The notes beneath the pieces were generated by a model, which was not told the DNA's origin, searched no databases, and was given only the letters and a program-made list of their open reading frames with translations. The position numbers were made by a program, and so were the translations under genes. A stretch of 11,778 bases of DNA, from assembly GCA_022571535.1 (NCBI GenBank), contig JACZXR010000027.1, forward strand, positions 1-11,778. The letters are read 5' to 3'. Of this stretch, positions 6,377 to 11,778 are shown one piece after another. Position 1 is the first letter of the stretch. Every line of letters begins with the position of its first letter. Source of the DNA: Deltaproteobacteria bacterium (lineage in GTDB: Bacteria; Desulfobacterota; Binatia; UBA9968; CAXXLF01).

Positions 6377-8596
6377 TCAGGTTCTCTTCCCTTTGTCCTT
6401 CAGGTTCAGTGCACGCCAGACGCGCTCGGGCGTTAGCGGAAGGTCGAAAATCCGAACCCCTGTACCCCTTGCCAGGGCGTTGGCGATTGTGGGAGCAACC
6501 GAGACAAGCCCCCCTTCGCCCATCCCCCGTACTCCGTACGGTCCCGGACCATCCCGATTCTCGACTAAGAGCGAGTGAAACTCCCTGGGTAAGTCAGAAA
6601 AGCCGGGAACACGGTAATCCACAAGATTGGGGTTAACGAGCTGCCCTCCCTCGTAAACCATCTGCTCAAACATCGTGTGCCCGATACCCATCATGGCAGC
6701 GCCCTCTTCCTGCCCCACGCACTGAGCTGGGTGGATGGCCATTCCCACGTCCGCCGCCGAGACATAGCGTCGAATAGAGATTTCTCCGGTCTCTCGGTCC
6801 ACATCGAGCTCTGCGCTTCCCATGCCAATCTCCCAGAATACCGGCAAGGAGCCGGTAATCTCTGCCCCGACATCACCCCTGCCGATCAGCTCTCCCCCCG
6901 GACCTCCGAAACGGCGCTCAAGCGCCTCCCGATAAGTCAACTTTGATTCTCCGCAGCAAAGACCTCCGTCCTCCACCCGCACCTGGCTGCGACGCACTCC
7001 AAAGACCCGAGCCCCTATTTTAATGAGTTGTTTTTTCAGATCCCGTGCGGCCGCCTGAACCGCAAGACCCATGAGCGTAGTGGAGCGGCTCGAACCTGTG
7101 GAGCTGTCGTATGGGGTGACGGTGGTGTCCGCCCCGCCCACACGGATGGAATCTAGAGAGAGACTGAGTTCCTCGGCAACGATCTGCGAAAGAACCGTCC
7201 TCACTCCCTGCCCCATCTCCGTGCTTCCAGCCAGAACCGTCACGCACCCATCCGCCAGGAGACGGACCATCGCCACCGAGATAGGCATTCCGCCGGCGTT
7301 GGTTGCCCCGATAGCAAGCCCCACTGCTGCATTTTTCTTTCTTGATCGCTTTTTCCACTGACTTGCCGAAACCAGCTTCTTGAGTGTTGAGGCAATGTCA
7401 GCGTCGATCGCACGCAACTTGGACATAAGCTCTTCGCCCTTCTTGAGGAGATTCTTAAGTCTCAGCTCTGCTGGATCGATCCCCAGGCTGGAAGCGATAA
7501 TATCCATCTGGGACTCACCGGCGAAGATCGTCTGTGGCGCGCCGATGGCACGAAAAGAACCAGCTGATCCTGCATTGGTATAGACCGCATAGGCATCAGT
7601 ACGAATGTGGGGAATCCTGTAGGGACCCAAAACCCTGGTGGCCGCACGAATGGCGACCGCGGGTCCGTTATCCGCATAGCCGCCTGTGTCGAGGTAGATT
7701 TCTGCCTCGCGGGCGACAAGGGTCCCGTCTCTTTTCACTCCAGTCTTTAACCGGACTCGGACGGCATGCCTACGGACGGTCAGCATCGATTCTGAGACAG
7801 AGAGACAAATCCTCACCGGCCTTCTGGCCCTGCGCGCAAGCGCAACCACCAAAGGCTCAATCTTGGTATACGACTTGCTGCCAAATCCGCCGCCCAGATA
7901 AGGGATGACTATTCTCACCCTGTCAAGAGGTACGCCAAAAATCCGTGAGAGGTCCCCCCGGACCTGGAAAGGATGCTGAGATGAGGACCAAACAGTTATC
8001 CCCTCCTCCTTGAAATCCGCGATTACGGAATGAGGCTCCATGGTATAGTGATAGACCATGGGAAAGGTAAAGCTGTCTTCAAAGATCTCCTCTGCCTCCG
8101 CAAAGCCTTTTTCAATGTTACCTTTCTCTACACGCTCATGGCTGCAGATATTATTTTTTGAATTCTCATGGATCAGGGGAGCCCCATGCCGGAGGGCCGC
8201 CTCTAGGCCCACGGCCGATGGCAACTCCTCATAATCCACCTTGATCAGGGAGAGTGCCTCTTCAGCTGTTTCCTCATCTTCCGCCGCCACCGCGGCCACA
8301 GGCTCTCCAACATAGCGGGCTTTCTGGATCGCAATGATCGGACGCCCATTGTAGTAAGGGTCGGTGTCCGAAATGTCCGCCGAAGTGAGCACTGCAGACA
8401 CGCCTGGAAATGCCTCCGCTTCCGAGACGTCAATGCTTGCAATTCGGGCATGGGGATAAGGGCTGCGCAGGATTTTGCCGAACAGCATCCCAGGAATGAC
8501 CAGGTCCCCGGTGAACTTGGCCTTTCCCGTCACCTTGTCTACCCCATCTACCCTGGGAATATTCTGCCCAACGTACCTAAGTTGCCGTTGTTTCAT
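6377..8596 (-). CDS. Molybdopterin-binding subunit of a xanthine dehydrogenase/CO dehydrogenase-family hydroxylase
   Basis: A 739-residue large subunit of the molybdenum hydroxylase family (aldehyde oxidase/xanthine dehydrogenase, CoxL, 4-hydroxybenzoyl-CoA reductase alpha). The N-terminal hammerhead domain (about 1-125) opens with a G..IPRVDG..KVTG.A.FTGD pattern. Moco-binding signatures are GGGFGSK at 235-241, GSFRAIGAPQ at 346-355, GSTEMGQG at 457-464, a DSSTGSSRST block at 497-506, and GMGEGG at 691-696, where Glu694 is the catalytic glutamate. The CoxL-type active-site loop with its copper-bound cysteine is not seen, so CO oxidation is unlikely; hydroxylation of an N-heterocycle or aldehyde is more probable. 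The ATG at 8596 has GAAGG about 9 bases upstream. The FAD (CoxM-like) and 2Fe-2S (CoxS-like) subunit genes are not in the window; the gene stands alone behind a structured leader. Confidence 0.92.
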   Translation of the reverse strand: MKQRQLRYVGQNIPRVDGVDKVTGKAKFTGDLVIPGMLFGKILRSPYPHARIASIDVSEAEAFPGVSAVLTSADISDTDPYYNGRPIIAIQKARYVGEPVAAVAAEDEETAEEALSLIKVDYEELPSAVGLEAALRHGAPLIHENSKNNICSHERVEKGNIEKGFAEAEEIFEDSFTFPMVYHYTMEPHSVIADFKEEGITVWSSSQHPFQVRGDLSRIFGVPLDRVRIVIPYLGGGFGSKSYTKIEPLVVALARRARRPVRICLSVSESMLTVRRHAVRVRLKTGVKRDGTLVAREAEIYLDTGGYADNGPAVAIRAATRVLGPYRIPHIRTDAYAVYTNAGSAGSFRAIGAPQTIFAGESQMDIIASSLGIDPAELRLKNLLKKGEELMSKLRAIDADIASTLKKLVSASQWKKRSRKKNAAVGLAIGATNAGGMPISVAMVRLLADGCVTVLAGSTEMGQGVRTVLSQIVAEELSLSLDSIRVGGADTTVTPYDSSTGSSRSTTLMGLAVQAAARDLKKQLIKIGARVFGVRRSQVRVEDGGLCCGESKLTYREALERRFGGPGGELIGRGDVGAEITGSLPVFWEIGMGSAELDVDRETGEISIRRYVSAADVGMAIHPAQCVGQEEGAAMMGIGHTMFEQMVYEGGQLVNPNLVDYRVPGFSDLPREFHSLLVENRDGPGPYGVRGMGEGGLVSVAPTIANALARGTGVRIFDLPLTPERVWRALNLKDKGKRT

Positions 8597-8748
8597 CCTG
8601 ATACCTTCAAAAAATTACCCGCTCAACTTACCAAGGCACGTACCCTTTGGCAACACGGCAAGGTGCCGATCCTTTCAAAGAGGCTCTCCGTCAAAAAGGT
8701 TGGTGAATAGTTCTTCGCAATCTCCTTGCCATATTTCCTAAGACCTAA

Positions 8749-8808
8749 TTTCCTCGGGGGCGGAAGCGCGCACACCGACTGCAGCCGAGGGGGTCTGCCC
8801 CGAAGAAA
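8749..8808 (-). promoter_or_regulatory. Long hairpin with alternative pairing in the hydroxylase leader
   Basis: Read on the minus strand, TTTCTTCGGGGC (8808-8797) can pair with GCCCCCGAGGAAA (8761-8749): eleven consecutive pairs including one G-U wobble, closing a loop of about 35 bases. The same GGGG can instead form a tight local hairpin with the adjacent CCCC (GGGGCAGACCCC). The two structures exclude each other, as in attenuators and riboswitches. The element lies about 155-210 bases before the hydroxylase start codon. It does not match any riboswitch consensus I can recall. The strand is assigned only because of the downstream gene. Confidence 0.4.
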
Positions 8809-8905
8809 GGGCGACATCCGATACGAACGTTCTCACAGAGAGAAAGCAGGCTAGGTTAGGTACTTACCGATAAAATGTTCAACAGAACGACTTCAACAAA
8901 AATTT

Positions 8906-8984
8906 TCGCGCCAAGACGCCAAGACGGCAAAGAAAAATATTTTCCTATTTCTCCGAACTTGGCGTCCTTTGCGCCTTTGCGCGA
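8906..8984. repeat. Interspersed palindromic repeat of the CGCAAAGACGCCAAG type
   Basis: The left arm at 8906-8932 begins TCGCGCCAAGACGCCAAGAC and the right arm at 8958-8984 ends GCGCCTTTGCGCGA. They are imperfect reverse complements around an A/T-rich 25-base centre. Each arm itself repeats short CCAAGACG or CAAAGGCG words. Repeats of this general form are scattered between genes in many environmental bacterial genomes, so this is probably one copy of a dispersed family rather than a gene-specific regulator. Confidence 0.65.
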
Positions 8985-9085
8985 GTCATCGTTTATCCGA
9001 TTCCCTAAACCCAAATTCAACGGAAATGTCAAATATGTTTGGTTTGGTACTTGGGAGCAGACAGGCAGAGGCCCATTGGCTCCCG

Positions 9086-9154
9086 CTGAGGGCTTCGTCG
9101 TGAGCTCCCTTCGGTCCGACCTTCGGCTCCGAGCTCAGGTCGAGGAGCACTCAG
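9086..9154. repeat. Multi-arm inverted repeat upstream of the RidA gene
   Basis: CTGAG (9086-9090) pairs with CTCAG (9150-9154), and TGAGCTC (9101-9107) pairs with GAGCTCA (9131-9137). Between the inner arms lie two CCTTCGG words that give local loops. GGCTTCGTC occurs at 9091 and again near 9186. The structure could fold as RNA or extrude as DNA; no match to a known RNA family was recognised. Confidence 0.45.
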
Positions 9155-9301
9155 GGTCGAGAACAGCCGAACGGGCAGGCCCCCTCGGCTTCGTCTGAGT
9201 TCACTCTTTTCGCAATAGAGCCACCAATGATTTGACGGACGTAGAGGTGTGTGCCACGATGGCGGGCGCTGTTGTCAATTCATTAGTAGGAGGAACAATT
9301 C

Positions 9302-9766
9302 ATGGGCGCAGAAGCAAACTTGAAGGAGAAGAACATTACGTTACCTCAGCCTCCGGTACCGCTAGCGAATTACATAGGTGCAGTGCGTGTTGGCACTCTG
9401 CTCTTTGTCTCGGGTCACGGGCCGCTCGGGGCAGACGGCAAGCCCACGGCTCGGGGAAAGCTCGGCCGTGACCTTACCGTCGAGCAGGGCTACCAGGCAG
9501 CGCGCGTGGTCGGGCTAAATATGCTCGCGACGGTGCGGGCCAACCTTGGCAGCCTCGACAAGGTCAAGCGCATAGTAAAAGTCCTGGGCATGGTGAACAC
9601 CACCGAAGGGTTCGGAGATCAACCAAAGGTCATCAACGGCTTTTCGGACCTTATCGTCGACGTCTTCGGAGAGGCCATCGGGAAACATGCGCGGTCTGCA
9701 GTCGGCATGGCCGGCTTGCCACAGAGCATCCCCGTCGAGATCGAAATGATCCTCGAGGTGGAGTGA
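9302..9766 (+). CDS. RidA (YjgF/YER057c/UK114) family protein
   Basis: A 154-residue single-domain Rid protein, longer than classical RidA (about 128 residues) and matching the subgroup with an N-terminal PxPxANYxxAVRxGxLLFVSGxGP opening (residues 18-41). The active-site arginine is Arg131 in RSAVGMAGLP, with Glu146 in VEIEM; these are the residues that classical RidA uses to hydrolyse reactive 2-aminoacrylate-type imines. This subgroup is less well characterised and may act on other imines or amides. A strong AGGAGG (9288-9293) stands 8 bases before the ATG. It converges with the nitrile hydratase-like operon, 26 bases between stops, so it is not co-transcribed with it. Its G+C content is noticeably higher than that of the genes left of 6 kb. 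Confidence 0.92.
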   Translation: MGAEANLKEKNITLPQPPVPLANYIGAVRVGTLLFVSGHGPLGADGKPTARGKLGRDLTVEQGYQAARVVGLNMLATVRANLGSLDKVKRIVKVLGMVNTTEGFGDQPKVINGFSDLIVDVFGEAIGKHARSAVGMAGLPQSIPVEIEMILEVE

Positions 9767-9792
9767 TGAAGGAAAAAGGAGCTGTGTTCTCG

Positions 9793-10449
9793 TTACAGGC
9801 TAGGGACTGCCGGAAGGGCGTCCACGATCCCGATCATGCTGTCTCGCGTCACCAGCTTCTCAAGCTCCTTGACGCTCATGCCTTCGGTCCCAGCCGGGCG
9901 TTGTGGTAGGACCAGGTAGCGCATATCAGCGGTGCTGTCGTGGACCCGAACTTCCACGTCGTCGGCAACCCCCTGCCCGAACTCACGCATAACGCCACGA
10001 GGATCGATAACCGCCCGTGAGCGGTAATTTAAGCTCTTGTACCAATCCGGTGGACGACCCAGGATGGGCCTCGGATAGCAAGAGCACAGAGTGCAGACCA
10101 CCAAATAGCGGACCTTTTCGGTGTTCTCCAGCACCACAAATTCATTGAGGCTGGTGGCGTCAATACCCATCTCCGCGCAGGCTGCCTTCGGATCGGCTAT
10201 GAGACGGGCCTTGAAATCAGGCTCCACCCACGCCCGGGCGACCAGCCTGGCCCCGTTGGCCGGCGAACGCGCCTCCTGGTAATCGATCTGGCGCTGGATG
10301 TCCTCCTGGGTGAGCACCCCCTTCTCGAGCAGCAACTCCCGAATCGCGTAAACGCGCTTGGCGTGGTAGCTCAACTCGTGCCTTGGATGCTCGTGATCCT
10401 GTTGCTCCCCAGCTTTCAAATGATTACTCACAGGATGAACGTCACTCAT
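9793..10449 (-). CDS. Nitrile hydratase alpha / thiocyanate hydrolase gamma subunit, cobalt type
   Basis: A 218-residue catalytic subunit carrying the metal claw VCTLCSC, with ligands Cys119, Cys122, Ser123 and Cys124 (10095-10078). Thr120 between the first two positions marks the Co(III) rather than the Fe(III) form. In the family the second and third cysteines are oxidised to sulfinic and sulfenic acid. The N-terminal helices, the VLENT segment and the RPAGTEGMS...LVTRDSMIG tail are typical of nitrile hydratase alpha. Arg127 (CYPRPILG) replaces the usual Trp and agrees with my recollection of thiocyanate hydrolase ScnC. The start is ATG 10449, behind AAGGAGA that abuts the stop of the preceding gene. 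It is the last gene of a three-gene operon. The reaction is hydration of R-CN to an amide, or of thiocyanate to COS and ammonia; sequence alone does not decide. Confidence 0.9.
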   Translation of the reverse strand: MSDVHPVSNHLKAGEQQDHEHPRHELSYHAKRVYAIRELLLEKGVLTQEDIQRQIDYQEARSPANGARLVARAWVEPDFKARLIADPKAACAEMGIDATSLNEFVVLENTEKVRYLVVCTLCSCYPRPILGRPPDWYKSLNYRSRAVIDPRGVMREFGQGVADDVEVRVHDSTADMRYLVLPQRPAGTEGMSVKELEKLVTRDSMIGIVDALPAVPSL

Positions 10450-10465
10450 GGAAATATTCTCCTTC

Positions 10466-10759
10466 TCAGGCCGGCTCCAGCCAGTGTTCGAAAATGTCTA
10501 CATAAACCCTGTCCTGGGATGGGGCCCCATAACTTTCCCAGACCTTGTTTTGGTAAAACCCAACCAGGTAAAGCTCCTTCTTCGGCAGTCCGTCTCCACT
10601 GTGACCAAGTGACTCCGGGTTCAGAAACTCTCCGTAGACTCTCTCCACCCAGCCAACCTTCCCCCTTATATAATACGGGGTACGGATGTGCCCGGGAGGA
10701 TCGTCCATTCGCACACGTATGCGATCGCCCGGCTTGAACTTTGCGATGCCCGTGCTCAC
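10466..10759 (-). CDS. Nitrile hydratase beta C-terminal domain as a separate subunit (ScnA-like)
   Basis: A 97-residue protein equal to the SH3-like C-terminal domain of nitrile hydratase beta. It shows FKPGDRIRVR at 8-17, PPGHIRTPYYIRGKVGWVE at 21-39, a LYLVGF...VWESYG strand pair at 63-78, and the ending VYVDIFEHWLEPA. In ordinary nitrile hydratase this domain is fused behind an N-terminal helical domain; here it stands alone, as in thiocyanate hydrolase alpha and the three-subunit toyocamycin nitrile hydratase. The start is a GTG (10759-10757) whose GTGA overlaps the stop of the upstream gene by 4 bases, with a GGGGTG 5 bases upstream, indicating translational coupling. It should help close the active site over the cobalt claw of the alpha subunit, where conserved arginines contact the oxidised cysteines. 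Confidence 0.85.
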   Translation of the reverse strand: MSTGIAKFKPGDRIRVRMDDPPGHIRTPYYIRGKVGWVERVYGEFLNPESLGHSGDGLPKKELYLVGFYQNKVWESYGAPSQDRVYVDIFEHWLEPA

Positions 10760-11067
10760 GGTTCACCCCATTTCTTTTCGAACTCGGCTACCTTCCGATC
10801 TATTTCCTCAGTGGTCAGGATCTTCTTCTCTGCCAGGATCGTCTCCATGCTGACGGTCCAGCGCTCGTAGTAGCTCAGCGAACGGTACAGTTCCTTGTCC
10901 ATGTCCTCACGCGCGCGCCGACTTTCATCCGTTCGCCTGATCCCTTTGACGCCAAGCACCTGGTTGATCGCATCCGCAAGGATCTCCCAGTCCGAGAGCT
11001 GGTGCTCGGTCTGATCTATCGGACCTGCCCCTGACTCGCCTCCCACGTCGTGATGCCGCCTTGGCAT
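10756..11067 (-). CDS. Nitrile hydratase beta N-terminal domain as a separate subunit (ScnB-like)
   Basis: A 103-residue, mostly helical protein corresponding to the N-terminal domain of nitrile hydratase beta. It begins with RHHDVGGESGAGPID (4-18), followed by EHQLSDWEILADA (21-33), then RR..ESRRA (44-52) and LSYYERWTVSMETILAEKKIL (64-84). HDVGGE and the YY.RW...L...K motif are shared with thiocyanate hydrolase beta as I recall it. It lacks the F..PWEA pattern of nitrile hydratase activator proteins, so it is a structural subunit rather than the cobalt-insertion chaperone. The start is ATG 11067 with a strong TAGGAGGG 7 bases upstream, making it the first gene of the operon. No activator gene or cobalt transporter is visible in the window. 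Confidence 0.82.
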   Translation of the reverse strand: MPRRHHDVGGESGAGPIDQTEHQLSDWEILADAINQVLGVKGIRRTDESRRAREDMDKELYRSLSYYERWTVSMETILAEKKILTTEEIDRKVAEFEKKWGEP

Positions 11068-11471
11068 TGAGACCCTCCTAATGAAACGCTTTCAGCCCTC
11101 AGTTAACAATTCTTGATTGACCGCTGTGCAAGAGACTACTCCCTATGGAACTGGCATGTCAACTTGCCGGCTAGGGTTAGATTCTTTATTGGCTTGACAG
11201 GCTTGCGGCGGGACCTCTGCAATATTGTTCTATCTTTTCTAAGATCCTCTTTCTCAAGGAAGAAATTCTTCCGGCCTGCCTCCCTCTCGGAAACCCACTC
11301 CCGCCACTCGGTGCCGAGGGGGGCTGCTCCGTGTTGGGAAAGGTAAATGGTAGGAGGGTCGAAAGGAGATAACTTTTGAGATTCGGTAGTTAGAGAGGCC
11401 GATTCGGACTTTTATGAGCCCGAGAGCGGACCGGATATGGTCTGTGAATAAACCATCGTTTGAGGGTGCGG
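11068..11471. other. 404-bp spacer, no convincing gene
   Basis: The stretch between the operon start and the right-edge gene holds the candidate minus-strand promoter (11133-11162) and an inverted repeat of CCCTCTCGG (11282-11290) with CCGAGGGGG (11314-11322), the latter also containing CTCGGTGCCGAG. A purine-rich AAAGGAGA near 11365 resembles a ribosome binding site, but no start codon with a usable frame follows. Frames crossing this spacer show no domain or biased codon use. Both a terminator of the right-edge gene and the control region of the operon should be here. Confidence 0.5.
11133..11162 (-). promoter_or_regulatory. Candidate promoter of the nitrile hydratase-like operon
   Basis: A perfect TTGACA (11162-11157, minus strand) is followed after 18 bases by TAGTCT (11138-11133), a weak -10 match. 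It lies about 65 bases before the first start codon of the operon, a reasonable leader length. The -35 box is good and the -10 is not, so this is a suggestion only. Confidence 0.3.
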
Positions 11472-11778
11472 TTAAGAATTGGCGGGTTGGATTGCTAGTC
11501 TTATGAAGATGCCAGTGAAATAGACAAAGGCTTCCGTTTCTTGAACAGAAGGCCAACGTCGGAGCTTGACCTCTTTGAGTGCGTGGCGAAACTGGCAGCC
11601 ATAATCAATATATTCTTTAAGCATTATTTTGTATGGCTCTGGCAGACCAAGTTTTGAAATGAACAGCTCTCTATTTAAGGCGAGGTCATTTGAAGAACGA
11701 CCTGTTAAAATACCCGCCAAGGCCTCTAATGCCTCGTACATATCGGTTACGGTGTCACCTCGCCTTTCAGGGTTTTTA
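11472..11778 (-). CDS. C-terminal part of an unrecognised protein (continues past right edge)
   Basis: The minus-strand frame ending at 11472 stays open to the right edge (12 codons beyond the ATG at 11741: KNPERRGDTVTD), so that ATG is probably internal and the gene begins outside the window. The 101 visible residues form a helical domain: an EALEALAGILTG helix, a L.LPEPYKIMLKEYIDYG helix, an FRHALKE motif, and a final EAFVYFTGIFIRLA helix. The order A.E.L...LTG, RHA, then a hydrophobic last helix resembles the C-terminal HEPN-like domains seen in some abortive-infection-type proteins. That similarity is by pattern only and is weak. Confidence 0.55.
   Translation of the reverse strand, partial: KNPERRGDTVTDMYEALEALAGILTGRSSNDLALNRELFISKLGLPEPYKIMLKEYIDYGCQFRHALKEVKLRRWPSVQETEAFVYFTGIFIRLAIQPANS

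Larger units (their letters stand above)
8597..9301. other. 705-bp gene-free region rich in inverted repeats
   Basis: No convincing gene lies between the molybdenum hydroxylase and the RidA gene, which diverge here. The stretch contains small hairpins next to the hydroxylase start (for example CGGCAAGGTGCCG at 8656-8668), a long hairpin at 8749-8808, an interspersed palindromic element at 8906-8984 and a multi-arm repeat at 9086-9154. The open frames present read as low-complexity shadows of these repeats. It must hold promoters for both flanking genes, but I could not pick one with confidence. Confidence 0.6.

Noticed and set aside
6366..6380. CTGAC/GTCAG hairpin between the convergent amidohydrolase and hydroxylase genes as a terminator
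   Set aside because: The stem is only 5 bp and is not followed by a clean T-run, so it is too weak to annotate.
6377..8596. Assigning the molybdenum hydroxylase as a true CO dehydrogenase (coxL)
   Set aside because: The CoxL-specific active-site loop with the copper-binding cysteine is not visible at the GSFRAIGAPQ position.
8623..8817. 64-residue minus-strand frame whose second half looks protein-like (GKEIAKNYSPTF and on)
   Set aside because: The first half is the GC-rich hairpin and there is no ribosome binding site. A decayed gene end is possible but cannot be supported.
8875..9198. 107-residue plus-strand frame in the spacer
   Set aside because: It runs through two inverted-repeat elements and has a low-complexity translation with no recognisable domain.
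10756..11067. Reading the 103-residue protein as the nitrile hydratase activator (P14K/P15K type)
   Set aside because: It lacks the F..PWEA motif of activators and matches the structural beta N-terminal domain instead.
11194..11225. Plus-strand promoter-like TTGACA followed by CAATAT
   Set aside because: The spacing is 20 bases and no plus-strand gene follows.
11282..11345. Cobalamin-riboswitch-like words (CCCGCCACT) in the spacer upstream of the cobalt enzyme
   Set aside because: The rest of the consensus, notably the preceding GGTG.AA..CC block and the downstream conserved box, is missing, and the orientation is opposite to the operon.
11254..11556. 100-residue minus-strand frame
   Set aside because: It overlaps the better-supported right-edge gene in another frame and crosses an inverted repeat; no domain or good start signal.

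Overview
The window looks like chromosomal DNA of an uncultivated Gram-negative bacterium. Base composition is mixed: around 50% GC in the left half and visibly richer from about 9.3 kb on. Genes are tightly packed on both strands and carry good Shine-Dalgarno sites, several with GTG starts. The protein families point to a soil, sediment or groundwater lineage such as Desulfobacterota or NC10-type bacteria. That placement is an inference: there is no rRNA or other phylogenetic marker here. No tRNA, CRISPR array, transposase or phage gene was seen.

Region 1 (1-2733, all minus strand) is a run of housekeeping-type genes. In transcription order they are a CysQ-like bisphosphate nucleotidase, a small zinc-ribbon protein, a membrane-anchored Rieske protein, a soluble Rieske protein, a HIT-family hydrolase, and the first 41 codons of a probable Glu/Leu-type dehydrogenase that runs off the left edge. 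Region 2 (2798-3604, plus strand) is a multi-pass membrane protein made of two copies of the same unit, followed by a palindrome-rich spacer. Region 3 (3828-6351) holds a nicotinamidase-like hydrolase (minus), a divergent HAD-family hydrolase (plus) and an amidohydrolase-2 family enzyme (plus).

Region 4 (6377-8596, minus) is a single molybdopterin-binding catalytic subunit of the xanthine dehydrogenase / CO dehydrogenase class. Its FAD and 2Fe-2S partner genes are absent from the window. It is preceded by a long structured leader and about 700 bp without genes, which contain an interspersed palindromic repeat and a second large inverted repeat. Region 5 (9302-9766, plus) is a RidA-family protein.

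Region 6 (9793-11067, minus) is the most distinctive part. It is a three-gene operon encoding a cobalt-type nitrile hydratase-superfamily enzyme whose beta subunit is split into two small proteins. Gene order (beta N-half, beta C-half, alpha) and several sequence signatures match thiocyanate hydrolase scnB-scnA-scnC, while most of the alpha subunit reads like an ordinary nitrile hydratase. The product probably hydrates a nitrile or thiocyanate to an amide, or to COS and ammonia. The adjacent RidA protein could handle reactive imines from amine metabolism, but it is convergent and need not be functionally linked.

Region 7 (11068-11778) is about 400 bp of spacer followed by the C-terminal part of an unrecognised protein that enters from the right edge.
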